This document shows, in pieces, positions 44,971 through 56,395 of a stretch of DNA of 64,000 nucleotides. The DNA is from Castor canadensis. Taxonomy: Eukaryota > Chordata > Mammalia > Rodentia > Castoridae. The stretch is taken from positions 11,619,501 to 11,683,500 of the forward strand of contig NC_133397.1 of assembly GCF_047511655.1 (NCBI RefSeq), written 5' to 3'. The notes below the pieces were generated by a model. It ran no database searches, was not told the DNA's origin, and worked only from the letters and a program-made list of their open reading frames with translations. Position 1 is the first letter of the stretch; the number at the start of each line of letters is the position of its first letter. The position numbers and the translations under genes were made by a program.

Positions 44971-45579
44971 TACTAGGCAAAAGGGATTGAAGGAATTTGG
45001 GAAAATCCTTAAATTTCCATGCTGTTGTACATTCTAGTCCCTCAATCTAGACAACAGTCATCCTCATGACCCAGTGGCCTATGGGGAAGTTGTACCGTAT
45101 CCTCCTCACTGTAATTGATATTTCCCCTTATAATCTTACTGTACTTCATAACACAGTACTTAAGATACTCTGGGAAATTTGTTTTACTCGTGTATCTTTT
45201 CTCTTAATCTTTGACACCCCCAAAGATCATTTTGTGTCTGAACCCTTAGATCTGAGCTGCTTAATGGTATAACACAGGTAACCTTAATATTAATAAATAG
45301 ATAGATGATTATATGACTCAGCTTGGTATTAAGGTTACTATACATGGTCCTAACCTTGTGGTTCAGATATCTTTCTTAAATCTAAATCCCTGTCCAGGCA
45401 TATTGTCAAGTGTGCTTTATTTTAGAATAAAACCTCAGGATTTTATGTTCTGTTTTATCTTATCATCATGAAAACTAGAGCCCTGTCTCCAAGTCATATA
45501 TTGGCATCTGAGATCAGATTGCCCAGTACCAGATCTCACTAAAAGAAGCATCTTTACTGCATTTCCAAATTGTACTTGT
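44971..45579. other. Unique intergenic sequence
   Basis: Nothing recognised; a 68-codon frame at 45066-45272 has no features. Confidence 0.4.
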
Positions 45580-45965
45580 ATATTAATTAGCTTTGCTACA
45601 GTAACAAATGACCTTAAAAATTTCAGCTGCTTAAAAGAAAATGAGTTTTATCTTTCAACTCATGACATAGGCTGAGTGACCATGTGATTGTGTAACACCC
45701 CTCTGAATTCCAAGATGAAGTACAAATCTTCTTTTAACAAAAGGAAAAATTAATTACAGACAGAAGCATGAAAGAGATTCATAGAGATCTGCTCCAACCT
45801 CACATTTCATCATTTGCTCTTAGCTTCCATTAGTTAAAGCAATTGTTTGGCCAAGCCTGATAAAGAGCCAAGAACTATATTTTCATTGGAAGGTCCCACA
45901 AGTCACATGACAATTGACAGGAATGTGTAATCCTTGTTTAGTTAAGGGGAAGGCAACAATTGGGT
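45580..45965 (-). repeat. Possible degenerate MaLR LTR (MLT1-like)
   Basis: 'tattaattagctttgctaca', 'gtaacaaatgacctta' and 'cagctgcttaaaa' resemble the complement of the MLT1 3' end ('attagtttcctagggctgcc..taacaaa..ggcttaaaac'). The remainder is hard to align. Confidence 0.4.
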
Positions 45966-46190
45966 GATACCATGAGACATGCTTACTGCTGAATTCCCAA
46001 TCACTGTGATGTAACCCTCACTTTTCCTGTCTATGCTCAGAGTGCTAACCATATCCTATGCCTTTAAATCCTGCTTTTTATACTACACTCATCTCCCTGT
46101 AGCTGGATCTGTCTTCTCTGTACATCTTTTTCCAGTTTCTATTTTCTTTCCATCATAATAATCCCATCAGTAATCAGCCATACTCTAAAT
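45966..46190. other. Unique intergenic sequence
   Basis: Short non-repeat spacer; a CTCTAAAT word at 46183-46190 abuts the next element. Confidence 0.4.
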
Positions 46191-46832
46191 CAGGAGTTGC
46201 CTGTTGGCAAAATCCGGCCTGCTTCCTGCTTTTCTGCAGCCCACCATCACTGCTCCAGCTTGTTAGCAATGTGAGCTGTGGAAACCAAGCTGTGGTTTCC
46301 ACCCATTTCTATTCCCCATTGCACCTTGGGCCTTGTGTTCTTGGCCAGGAGCTAAGCCTGGCTGCTAGCACACTGTCTTACCTGCCACCTACACACAGAG
46401 GCCTCTCTATTTGGCAATTGCTGAACACAGTTGGTGGGAATCTCAGTCTACAAACCTGTGACTCAGTGAGTCAGCAGCCCCAGCCAGCTTTCCTAGTTGA
46501 AAAGACCAGGCTCTGCAGGAGGAAAAGAAAACATGCCTAAATTTGGATGTTACTGAGACTGAGGCAATGAGTGACAACATCCCTCCTTCAGCCTGACCTT
46601 CTTGCTTAGTCTACTCTACTCTGAAAAATGTCTGCCCATAGCTGGCCCCAAAGCTCACACACCACCTAGATGGTTTCTAACTACCCCTGACAAACAGCAC
46701 AGGTGGATAAGTTGTGTTTCTTGTTTCTGTTACTATACAGTACCCAGCTGATGTCCCCAGTGTGGCCTCTTGGCATATGCAGTCTAAGTATTTATTACTT
46801 CTTTCTTTAGAGAAAAAGTTTACCGACCACTG
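46191..46832. mobile_element. hAT-type non-autonomous DNA transposon, ~640 bp
   Basis: The left end 'caggagttgcctgttggcaa' plus 'aatccggcctgc' and the right end 'agaaaaagtttaccgaccac' plus 'tg' match the terminal sequences of mammalian hAT elements (CAGGGGT..GGCAAACTTTTTCT and GGCCGGATTTGGCC types). Flanking 8-mers CTCTAAAT and CTCCGAAA fit a decayed 8-bp target duplication. The interior (about 46260-46780) is unclassified and has an 89-codon frame (46271-46540) without domain features. Confidence 0.65.
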
Positions 46833-47377
46833 CTCCGAAATACAGAATCTGCTTTAAAAAGTGAACTTCAAAATTGCTTCTGAAAATGGTCCCAAAGACT
46901 CACTGTGTTTCAATACTCTACTTGGTGCAATGGTTATGAAACTGATTCCATTGGGGCTGCTGAATTCCTTTTCATTTCCAACATGTCCCTAGAGAGTAGC
47001 TCCAGGCCTGTGGAGTCTGTTTCTTTGTTTTCCTAAGTACTGATTGAGACACAGAGTTAGAAAATGAAGTAGTGAAGAACAAGAGAGGCTTTATTTGTAG
47101 TTATTAACATTTGCCAAAGGCAGTTTTCTGTGGATTGGTTTAGGACCAATAGTGCAGCCACCCATGCAAGTGAATAATCAGAACTGCCTGTCCCAAGGTA
47201 CTCTTACTTTGTGTATTCACTGTTTGGTTCCTTGTCGATCAGTGGTATAGATTCAACCTGTGCATTGATTCTTCTTATTTCTCTTTCTTCTGAAGGAGAA
47301 CATGGGTTTACAAGGCATGAAAGAGACAGACTTAGTTTGCTTAACTCACAAATTTCTTTCAACAAGTAAATGTGAGT
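46833..47377. other. Unique intergenic sequence
   Basis: Nothing recognised. Confidence 0.4.
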
Positions 47378-47480
47378 GGGTCAGTATAGCATAGTGGTTA
47401 TAAGACTAGACTCTGTCACGGCCACTTAATTGTGTGACTTTGAGAAATTATTAAACCTTTTTGTGCCTTGAAGGTTTTTC
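47378..47480 (+). repeat. MIR SINE, 5' part
   Basis: 'cagtatagcatagtggttat', 'agactctgtcacggccactt' and 'attgtgtgactttgagaaat' are close to MIR consensus, including its tRNA-like head. Confidence 0.85.
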
Positions 47481-48094
47481 TTTTGTTGGTTTATTACTTG
47501 AATATAATAATTCTTATATTTTGGTCTTCAAAATGTGTAAGCTTTTCCCATTCACAATATTGTGCTAGGACCAAGAGTTTCTTGAATGAATGAGGTGGGT
47601 TCCCAGTTCATCAGGACGGGGAAGATATTTACAAAAATAACTAAGGTACAGGATAGGAAGTGAGCCATGATGAAGTTCAAACAATAGGTTATTAATATGC
47701 AGCGCTAAGTGTAGTATTTTTGCCTGTCTTAGAACCCAGGACCCATCTGAATCAGAGTTGTGCTTGCAGAGTTGGTGGTAAAGGAATTTCATTTTTAAAA
47801 AAATTCACTGGAAGCAAAATCCATTGAAAATGTTAAAGGTGAGGTCCATAGATCACTCCATTTTATAAAAAGAGAAAACCAGTGCCCAAAAGCAGAAAAG
47901 CTAGGACATGACATGCCTTGGTGGTAAACTGGCCTAAGTGAAGGCTATTGATTTGTTTTATATATATATATGTAAGTATCTTAAAACCCACTAGAAAACT
48001 CACAACATTTTACCAATCACTTAACATATGCAGATGCTTAGTTACACACAAACATAGAAGCTTTAGAGGAAACATATATGCATATAAAAGGGAC
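47481..48094. other. Unique sequence with a short TA run
   Basis: (TA)n at about 47960-47971. No gene. Confidence 0.45.
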
Positions 48095-48397
48095 ACAGCC
48101 AGGCACTGGTGGCTCATACCTATAATCAAGGCTGAGATTGGGAGGATCTGACTAGAGGTCAGCTCAGGTAAATAGTTCTTGAGATCCCATCTTCCAAATA
48201 ACCAGAGCATGGGATTGGCAGAATGGCTCAAGTGGTAGGGTACATGTCTAGCAAGCGTGAGGTCTGGAATTCAAACCCTAGTACTGCCAATAAATAAATA
48301 AACCAGAGCAAAATGGACAGGAGGTGTGAGGTGTGGCTTAAGCAGTATGGCACCTGCTTTGTAAGCTCTGAGTTCAAACCACAGTCCCACCAAAAAA
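48095..48397 (+). mobile_element. Composite SINE: B1-like + ID + second ID unit
   Basis: 48098-48200 is a 7SL-derived part ('gccaggcactggtggctcat', 'acctataatc', 'gagatcccatctt'). 48205-48290 is an ID part ('atggctcaagtggtagggta', 'gtctagcaagcgtgaggtct', 'gaattcaaaccctagtactg'), followed by AAATAAATAAA. 48330-48384 is another ID-like part ('ggcttaagcagtatggcacc', 'gagttcaaaccacagtccca'), followed by an A14 tail. The first two form the B1-dID-style composite of squirrel- and beaver-related rodents. The third may be a separate insertion. Confidence 0.85.
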
Positions 48398-48589
48398 AAA
48401 AAAAAATCACACACTACTACCTCAGCTACAAGAGCAAATGATAACGTAAAGGTTCATCTGGTTGGTGCAGAATCAAAGGACAGCTACTCTTCTGAGCGTG
48501 TGTATGCTAAGTGTGTGTGTATATTTGCACACATGTAACCACCATTGCCAAGTTGGTGACAGTTAAGAAATCCAGAAACAATTTGAGTC
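48398..48589. other. Unique sequence
   Basis: Short stretch with a small GTGTGT run near 48513; nothing else. Confidence 0.4.
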
Positions 48590-48705
48590 ACAAGACATGA
48601 GCTTAGTTCCCACTTGGCACAACATCTGGCATGTGTCACCTTGGATGAATCCTGTACCTCTTTGAGCTTCAGCTTCCTTATCTACCCAAACAAATGATCT
48701 CTGAC
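48590..48705 (+). repeat. MIR-family SINE remnant
   Basis: 'gtcaccttggatgaatcctg', 'tacctctttgagcttcagct' and 'tccttatct' match the MIR core. Confidence 0.7.
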
Positions 48706-49204
48706 TCATTTATTTGACCAAGTTGTTTTAACTGTCAGAGAAACCAAAGTCTGTTGTTTTCTCCTTAAAAGACTACTCAAAAGTGAAATACCAAGATTCC
48801 TGAGGTTTTCTTCCTGATACTCACACACACTCGCATACAGCCTCTTTTTTGCTGACTCTTTTTGAGGGCAAAGGCTCACACCTAACATCATGTGAGATGT
48901 GACACTGTGGCACTAATATGTTACACATTATTAATCTGCAGACCCTCCAGGAAGTCTAACAGAACCTTTAGAACTTGACCTCCTATAAGTTAATTGTATA
49001 ATGTAATTTTGCAACAATCAATTAATTATAACTTGAAGTGCTTAAGAACATTGAATTTTACTACTTTTCAAAATTTGTCAAAAAAAAAAGACATCCATTT
49101 AGCATTACAAACTTGATTACATATTGGCTCATTGAGAAGAAATTTTCAAAGCCCCACACGAATGCTTATTAATGAAGTCTTGGCTGGGACATAAAAATCA
49201 GTGT
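48706..49204. other. Unique intergenic sequence
   Basis: Nothing recognised. Confidence 0.4.
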
Positions 49205-49532
49205 CCTTATTTTATTTATTTGTGTATTTATTATTTGATTATTTGGCAGTCATAGGGCTTGAATTACTCAGGGCCTTGCACTTGCTAGGCAGCCACACTA
49301 CCACTTGTGCTTTGTCCACAGATCTTTTTGTCTGTGCTAATTTTCAGACAGAGTCTTGCCATGCCTGTGATCTCAGTTATGCATGGCTACCATGCCCAGC
49401 TTGTTGGTTAATATAGGATTTCACTAACTTTTAGCCTGGAGTAGCACCAAGTTGTGATTCTCCTGATCTCTACCTCCTGATTTCTGCCTCCAGAGAAGCT
49501 GGGATTACAAGCATGAGCCATCATGCTCAGCC
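49205..49532 (-). mobile_element. Composite SINE: B1-like + ID, minus strand
   Basis: Reading the minus strand from 49532: a 7SL-derived half (complement of 'gctgggattacaagcatgag', 'ccatcatgctcagcc'), an intervening stretch with the complement of 'cagagtcttgcca', an ID half (complement of 'ccttgcacttgctaggcagc', 'cacactaccactt'), and a tail complementary to TTTATTTATTTG. At about 325 bp it is longer than the other composites, suggesting an extra unit. Confidence 0.8.
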
Positions 49533-49706
49533 CAAAATCTGTGTTCTTAAATCATTCCAGAAGATCTGGTATGCAGCTAGTTTGGAAGCAGCTGGTCTAT
49601 TCTTGCCTACTGTGTCAAATAGAGAAAAGGTTTACACACAAGACTGAGAGATTAAAGATTCTTCTTCCTAAAATTATGATGCTTAATGAATTAATAAAAT
49701 ATCCTG
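49533..49706. other. Unique sequence
   Basis: Nothing recognised. Confidence 0.4.
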
Positions 49707-50033
49707 TCTTAGTCTGTTCAGGCTGCTACAATGGAATACCATGTTCCTGGTGAGCTATAAACAGCACAAAGTTATTTCTCACAGTCTGAAGACTTCAAAA
49801 TCCAAGGTCAGGTTGCTGGCAGGTGACAGCCAGCTATTATTTAGCTCATGGAGAATGCAGAGAGCAAGTGGTTGTATCTCTGCTTATAAGAGCACCAATC
49901 CCATTAATGAAGGTTCCTCTCTCTTGACCTAATCTCATCCCTAAATCTCTACTTCCTCACACCATTGCCTTGAGGGTTTCAACATCTGAATTTGGGGAAG
50001 ACACAAAAGTTCACATCACAGCAGGTTCTAATA
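49707..50033 (-). repeat. MaLR solo LTR (MLT1-type)
   Basis: The complement of an ERVL-MaLR LTR: 'cttagtctgttcaggctgct', 'acaatggaatacca', 'ttatttctcacagtctgaag', 'gagcaccaatcccattaatg', 'gacctaatctcatccctaaa', 'gggtttcaacatctgaattt'. The full order is clear. No internal retroviral region adjoins it, so it is a solo LTR relic. Confidence 0.85.
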
Positions 50034-50344
50034 GTATTTTGACCCGGTTCAAAGACTGCTATTCTCTATAAAATTTTCAGGTAAGTCTTCCTTCTTTGCA
50101 AAAAAATAGCAAACTCCCTGTGTGTGTCATGCTTAAAGGATTAGTTTTCATAGTGGCTTTTAGTCATCTTCTACTTATCAAGAAGTAATTCTTTGAACCA
50201 CAGACTTCATCAGTTGATCAATCAATTCATCAATAAATTTCCTCTTATGACAATTTGCCAAAGTCATTGTGTGAGCTGTCATCCTGGATTTGAGTGGGCA
50301 TGGGGAGGTCTATGTGAGATACTGTGTAAAGAAGTCACAGGAAG
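50034..50344. other. Unique sequence
   Basis: Nothing recognised. Confidence 0.4.
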
Positions 50345-50553
50345 ACTGGACATGGTAGTACATGCCTGTAATTCCAGCTACTCAGGAGGTGAAAGTAGGA
50401 TTTCAATTTCAAAGGCAGCCAGGCAAATGCAGTGGTAAGACTCTATCTCAAAAACAAAACACAAATGAAAAGGCTTGGGCAGTGCTCAAAGAGTGCTTGT
50501 CTACCATGGGCAAGGCTGTGGGTTCAATCCTCAGTGCCACAAAAGAACAAAAA
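50345..50553 (+). mobile_element. Composite SINE: B1-like + ID
   Basis: 'actggacatggtagtacatg', 'cctgtaattccagctactca' and 'aagactctatctcaaaaaca' form the 7SL-derived half. 'gtgctcaaagagtgcttgtc' and 'ctgtgggttcaatcctcagt' form the ID half, followed by an A-rich tail that grades into a GA-rich tract. Confidence 0.88.
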
Positions 50554-50730
50554 GAAGGAAGAAGAAGACAAGAAGGGAGAATTAAGAAGATGAGGGAGAG
50601 TAGAAGGGAAGAAGAGGGAGGAAGGAGCAGGAGGAGAAGGAGGAATGGGAGAGATGATAAAGGGGGTGGGGAAGAAAAGGAGCAGTAGGAAGGAAGTTGG
50701 AAGAGGCCAAAGAGGGAAGGGGTTGAATAA
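50554..50730. repeat. Purine-rich (GGAGAA/GGA)n tract
   Basis: About 175 bases nearly free of pyrimidines on this strand, directly following a SINE A-tail. Arg/Glu-rich frames here are low-complexity. Confidence 0.88.
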
Positions 50731-51299
50731 TGATTGCCTACTCTATATGGTTCATGTGTCTCTGGGAAAATGGCTATTGCAAGTGGAGAGCTTATGTTCC
50801 ATGTTCTCCCACTGTGCAGGAGACCACTGAATCTTGGAGTCTACCTGGCTGCCTACATAACACATGACCTTGGATGAAATACGCTGTGATTTTTCAACTG
50901 TCTTACTACAATGAGGAAAGAGGGCAATCAAGGGCCTCCCAACAATTTGGTATTTATGTTTCAGCATTTGTGTGACAGATCCATCAATAAGAGGACTTAC
51001 CTTTTGTTTCACAAAATTGTACAATATGGTTAGATTTACTTTCTCTATGTGTTCCTGCTCCATGTTTCAGACTTTTGTGATGAAAGAAAACCCACTGCAA
51101 GAGTTCAAAGTGAAAATTCATTTTGATAATATTCCTAAACATCCACTGCATGCTTTGCATTATATTATCTCTTGGGCTTTCAAAGTTAAAGAAAACAAGA
51201 TTCTTACCTAAAATTCTTCAGAACATGTAGAATTTGATAGTCCTAAGCTCTACATTTCAAAGGTTTTCTTCTCAGTTTTTTCTGCCATAGACTGATTTA
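50731..51299. other. Unique intergenic sequence
   Basis: The 103-codon minus frame (50752-51063) has no recognised motif. Confidence 0.4.
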
Positions 51300-51490
51300 T
51301 TATGCAAGATGCTATTCCTTTCTGAGCCTCAGTTTCCTTATTGATGAAATGGAGGTAATATTTCCTACGTTGTTTAATTGTTGTCAGGTATAATAATAAT
51401 ATCTTTCTTACACATTAATTTGACAACTTTCATATTCTAGGATCCTGTAAATATTAGCTACTATTATTCATCATACTATTATTAATATTA
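51300..51490 (+). repeat. MIR-family SINE remnant
   Basis: 'tctgagcctcagtttcctta' plus 'ttgatgaaatggaggtaata', then a degenerate 'attattcatcatactattatt' tail, match MIR. Confidence 0.75.
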
Positions 51491-52526
51491 CAGTGATGAC
51501 AATTGTAGTTTTGGTTTTACAGAACTGTTTACTAAGAATTATTATGCTTTGAAGAATGATATAAATAAAAATATAAAATTCTCATCTCTTATAAAAAGAG
51601 TTATTTTGAGATTATAAAAATAAAAGTCCACACACTATTCCAGGGAGATTAGCACAATTAACTCCTACCAGGTAAAATTGCTTCCAATTTCCAGCAACTT
51701 CCACAACTATCTTTCACAATTCCAAAATGATTAAGAAAGCTCAACTATTTGTCTGGGGATAAAGATACTCAGTAGAAAAGTCAAAAATTCAACTCAGCCC
51801 ATTATAACCTTTGAATTTTATGTTGCAGGTGCTTTTCATTGGGAGACCATGGGGTTGAGCTATTGTGGACATGGGTGTGGAGGGAAACACTCATCTAGGA
51901 GCTAGAAGAACCTGAGTTCTTCAAAGAATTTCTACCTCTAACTATTCCCAAAGGTAAACCATTTCTTTCTTGAGCTATAATTTTCATTTCACTCTGTTCC
52001 ACTCCAGCAGTAGTGCCTGAGAGAGAGTGGAAGGAAAGGGCCATCTAACTGCTCTGCTTTTATTTCTGGATACATTTATCTGTCCTTAATTCCCTGGTTT
52101 CCCTACCCAGGAAGACCAGACAACAAACCAAAATGTACCATCCTCAACTTTATAAGACCCAGGCTCTGTTTCTTCTCCTCTGAGTCTTGTCCCAGATGCT
52201 TGAGTCTTATTCTTTCAAAGGGGACCTCCTAGCTTAGAGTTCTTATTCTCCCATTCAGTATCAAAGTCAAAAGCTGTCTCAAAAGACTTTCATGATCAAC
52301 AGTGTCTCAGAGGCCATATTGGCCATATTAAGGGATCCATTAAGAAGTGCTGGGAACTAATTTTTGGAACACAGTGAGTATGTGTAGATGATTAACAAAA
52401 AGTAAAAGGATTAAATGAAAGTACTAATTTACCACTAAGAAAAAGTATGTGAAGTTGAGTTGCTTTCATTCTCAATCCCTTCACTTCCTTTTCTGTAGAA
52501 TGTGCTATCCTCCCATAACAATCTTG
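51491..52526. other. Unique intergenic sequence
   Basis: Nothing recognised. Confidence 0.45.
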
Positions 52527-52960
52527 TATTAATTTTTTATTGCTGCTATAATAAATTACCACAAAATTGGTGGTTTAAAACAATAAAGATACATTTTCTC
52601 ACAGTTATGGGAGTCAGAAGACTAACAAGGTGTCGTCATGGCTCCATTCCTTCTGGGGTCTCTAAGGAAGACCTATGACCTGGACTGTACAAGCTTCTAG
52701 AAGTCATCTTCCTGCATCCTCAGAGAGCATCACTCCAACCTCTACTGTCATCATATCTTCACATCACTTTCTGATGGTAACCACTCAACCCCCCTCTTAT
52801 TATGATCTTTCTAAATTCAGAGATCCCTCAGGATTACCCAGGATAATCCTCCAACTCAAGATCCTTAACTTAATCAAAAATACAAACTCCTTTTTCACCA
52901 TAAAGTAGAAAACTATAGTTAGGATTTAGAGATTTGTTGGAGTTCATTATTTTGCTACCA
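52527..52960 (-). repeat. MaLR LTR (MLT1A-like)
   Basis: Complement of MLT1: 'tgtattaattttttattgct', 'gctataataaattaccacaa', 'tggtggtttaaaacaataaa', 'tttctcacagttatgggagt', 'caaggtgtcgtcatggctcc', 'ttccttctggggtctctaag'. The second half is more decayed. No internal viral genes. Confidence 0.82.
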
Positions 52961-53519
52961 AAATATTCTATCTAATTAGAATTCTGAGTGTTATAATTCT
53001 GAGTGAGTTATGTGAATTGATAAATATTTATTTTTATCCCTATAACACAGAATGGATAAAAGACAAAGTATTATTGATCTTTCTCCAACTCACCTTATAT
53101 CAGAAGACGATATGAATTTTCCCTCCAATATCACCACACCTTTTCTCTTGAAATTAAGTCCAACAGCAAAGTCTATTTTCAGCCAAGTTGCACATGTTTA
53201 TTTTTACCTTGGAGAACAGACCAGCTTTGAGCTTTGTAAAGATAGTGTCCCAGTGTATGCCTGTGATTCTTATTTATCCTCCTGGGCCCAGAAATGGACA
53301 AATCAATCCACTAATAACTCAGTACCTAAAAGAAAAAAAAGAAGATGATAAAAAATTTTATCAGAAATTTCCTCTTTTACAAATATGAGGAGAACATGAA
53401 CACAATACCTCCTTACTCACTGAGCAAGGAAGACTTATGCATGCCTAACCCAGTGCAAAACACACTGTGGTTTAATGATTCATTTCCAGACCAAATGAGA
53501 GAAACCTGCTAGAAGAAAA
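52961..53519. other. Unique intergenic sequence
   Basis: A 98-codon frame at 53052-53348 has no domain, no strong start context and a low-complexity Lys/Arg end. It is not called a gene. Confidence 0.45.
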
Positions 53520-53700
53520 ACTCATAAATTATGAGCCAAAACACCTGCATCTGGTGTCATCATGGCACTCATATAGCCCTAGGCAAATCCTTTAATGTCC
53601 CAGAGTCTCATGTTCTTCATTTTTAAATTAAAGCCACATTTCCCTTGACTATAGTACATTACCTAAGTTGTCTAAGAAAGTAAATAAAATATTAGGCAAT
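53520..53700 (+). repeat. MIR-family SINE remnant
   Basis: 'acctgcatctggtgtcatca', 'ccctaggcaaatcctttaat', 'gtcccagagtctcatgttct' and 'tcatttttaaatta' follow MIR order. Confidence 0.6.
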
Positions 53701-55539
53701 CCATAACAGTTTGGATTTCTCCCCCTTTTTCATGGCAGCATTAAAATAAAGACAGATGTCCTTCCTTGTTGCCTTCTCTTTTGGGATCTTCAAGGTGGTT
53801 CTACTCTATTCCCTTTAGCATTCAGAAGCCATCAATTCAGTCTTTCCAGTCTTGAAGGAAATAAGCCTTTCTGGAATGAGTGAGAAATCCTTACATGTAA
53901 TGTTCATGCTTTGCAGTTTTAATATAGAGATAGTAGGAATGGGAGAGCCTGGGTCCTTCACTGGAGTGGTAGCTCCATTTTGTTTCTTGCCTTTGCTTAC
54001 TTATCATCTCATGCTGGGGGGTTGGGAAACACAGAAAGTGATGTCCGATCTTACTTGAAAGCTCTCTTCCTAATCAATTTCATTCCTTTCCATGACACAT
54101 GCTCAGCATTCAGTACTTACATGCCATGGCTTAATGTGGAACACTGCAATCTGTGTTCAGTCAGACCTCAGTTTTACCTTATATATTGTATTTATCAAGT
54201 TAATGTTAGTTATAAGCTATTGACTAATACCTTTTTTTTCCTTTCATAACCTGGCAAAAATGTTAGAAAGAAGTTGGAGCAAGCGGTTCCTACTTTATAT
54301 TTCCAACATCTCTCTTCAAGGTAATTTGGTGACATTGCCCACAAAGGCTGTCTCCTGTGATTCATAATATGGTGAATTCATAAAAGTTTCAGCTCAAATG
54401 CAGAATGGGACCAAACTTTTCCCCCTGCAAAGTCCAGCAGCTTGTGACATGTGTAAGACTTGACTTCTGTCACTACAGACACCCCAGCTCTCTTTCTGAA
54501 TACCTAATATTCAGCTGAAGGAAGCATACAAAGATATGTAAGTTTTTGTTTATTGTTGTGGGACAGATTCCTTCCCTGTATAAGAATGTCTGTGTCTCAC
54601 TGTTGATAATAACTTTACTACACACATACGCAATCTATATTAAAAACAGCAGAAAATTACTACAGTGTCAATGTTTTGTTCACTTTTAAAAAGTAAACTT
54701 AAAATATTAAGTTAGATTAGGTAGTAGAAATGACACTGGTATAAATCAGAAAGTTGTGATTCTCTTCTTAACATTGGTAATTACAATTTTTGCAACATAA
54801 AATAAGATATTTGCAACTGTCTTATCTACCTTGCTGGTGGCAATATTTATGAAATAAGGTATTACAGAAAAAGTGTTTTATAAATTTTAAAATAGCATAC
54901 AATTATAATAAATGATAATTTATAATAAATGATAATCAAGTACAGCACAAAATAGGATTGTTTCTTCCCTGTCTTGTTCCTCTTGCCAGCCAGAAAAATA
55001 CTTTTGGACTTAAATTTCACATCCATAAAAAAAAGTGAAACTTAAGGTCCCTTCTAGTTCTAACATTAGATCAGTCTAAGTGGATTGGACAATTCGTCCA
55101 AGATATTTTAAGGGAAGAAAGCACTTTCCTAATCAAAGAACTTTTCAAAAGAGAACACGTTGAACCTTTTTTGAGTCATTTCACAGTTGGGGGACACCTT
55201 CTAATTTTATGTTCAACCATCACCAATCAATCACTGAAGGAAGAGAAATAACTTGAGTTAGAACATTTAAAAAGCCTTCACAATTCCTCCTAGCAGAAAA
55301 ATGTCTGTGGTTTAGGGAAATCACTCATTTCCACAAGATTTATATATTCAAACAATCTACTAATTTGAGAGCATTTGAGAAACAAATGCAGTTGAGTAAC
55401 TTGCCAGAAAAGTATATAAATGGGATATTGTGACTATTTCCTTTAAAAGATTATAATCAGCTCTTGTTACAGTAGAATTGGCCTCATCTTTTTTATAAGC
55501 CACTTTAAAGGTGCCATGAGGCTCCCACAAGCACATTTA
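53701..55539. other. Unique intergenic sequence with a small tandem repeat
   Basis: A 16-base word (TTATAATAAATGATAA) occurs twice in tandem at about 54902-54938. An ancient-repeat-like word 'aaggtcccttctagttctaa' lies at 55044 (compare 57261). No gene is supported. Confidence 0.5.
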
Positions 55540-55660
55540 GCAATATCCTCTTGATTTTATAGGTAAGGAATTAGTTAGAAAAGGGAAACAACTTATCCAA
55601 GACCAGATAGCTACTCAGCAAAAGAATCAAACTAGATACTGATTAGAACTGCAATTCTTG
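55540..55660 (-). repeat. MIR-family SINE remnant
   Basis: 'ttttataggtaaggaattag' with 'caacttatccaagaccagat' and 'agctactcagcaaaagaatc' matches the MIR antisense core. Confidence 0.6.
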
Positions 55661-56146
55661 TGACATTTTCCTATACAGCATCTTCAATAAGCAGTGCAAT
55701 TTTAGAAGATTTTTGTTCCCTATGCATCAGGAATTGAAAAGTGTCAAAAGCTCAGCATCTTTGTATTTACTGAGCATTGCTTTTTAATAGTGTAAATTCT
55801 ATTAAAAGAATTTGGTGTCATCTCATCTTGTTCCATAAATTTTGGAATAATTATAAATTTTAAAGAGTTGGTTGATAGATGAATTTTGTTCATTGCCACT
55901 GCAGAATTAAAGAGAACTACTATGTTTCAGGCACTGGGCAGTCAGCAATCAGGAAATTTGTCTCTATGACTGATCAGTGTGAGGACTTATATAAGTTAGA
56001 AATTCTACTATCTCCATGTTTCATATCTAGTCACCTATGCCTGATACTGAGTGTGCAAATCTTAGCAGGTACCAGAAACTTCCTATCAATCTGCTTAATC
56101 AAGAGTCTCTACCCAAATCCTTCAAAGCCTATGATAATTTTGTGGA
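55661..56146. other. Mostly unique sequence, possible L2 start
   Basis: 'actactatgtttcaggcact' (55917) resembles the antisense L2 3' end ('cctactatgtgccaggcact'). The rest is unassigned. A 132-codon frame (55879-56277) crosses this and the next feature and is not believed. Confidence 0.4.
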
Positions 56147-56395
56147 CACAAGTTATCTCTGACCATCATCATCCTTGTGAGTCCAATTCAGTATATCGCT
56201 CAGTCCTTTCAGGTTTTCTTTATTCTTTAGGAAATAGCCATACTGAAATAATGATTTTTACTCATGCCCTCCCATAGTCTTTTTCTCCAAAATATCAGGC
56301 CAGGAAATTGTGGTGATTATTTCTGACCAAGTGCATCAAACTTGCAACAACCAAAGAATACATTGTTAGTTTAGGAGAGGAGGGGTAGCCAGCAT
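56147..56395 (+). repeat. Unclassified ~240-bp repeat, copy 1
   Basis: Aligns by eye over its length to 57737-57975. Shared words include ACAAGTTATCTCTGACC, 'tgaaataatgattt', 'aaaatatca' and 'ccaagtgcatcaaacttg'. I estimate roughly 70% identity. I cannot name the family. Orientation is arbitrary; both copies read the same way. Confidence 0.75.

Noticed and set aside
49707-52960. A complete endogenous retrovirus between the MLT1-type LTRs at 49707 and 52527
   Set aside because: The LTRs belong to different MLT1 types, and the interval holds SINE, MIR and unique DNA with no gag- or pol-like frames; they are treated as solo LTRs.
53052-53348. 98-codon frame with a basic C-terminal end
   Set aside because: The end derives from an A-rich run, and there are no family features.
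55879-56277. 132-codon plus-strand frame
   Set aside because: It crosses into the unclassified duplicated unit at 56147, and the other copy does not keep the frame open.
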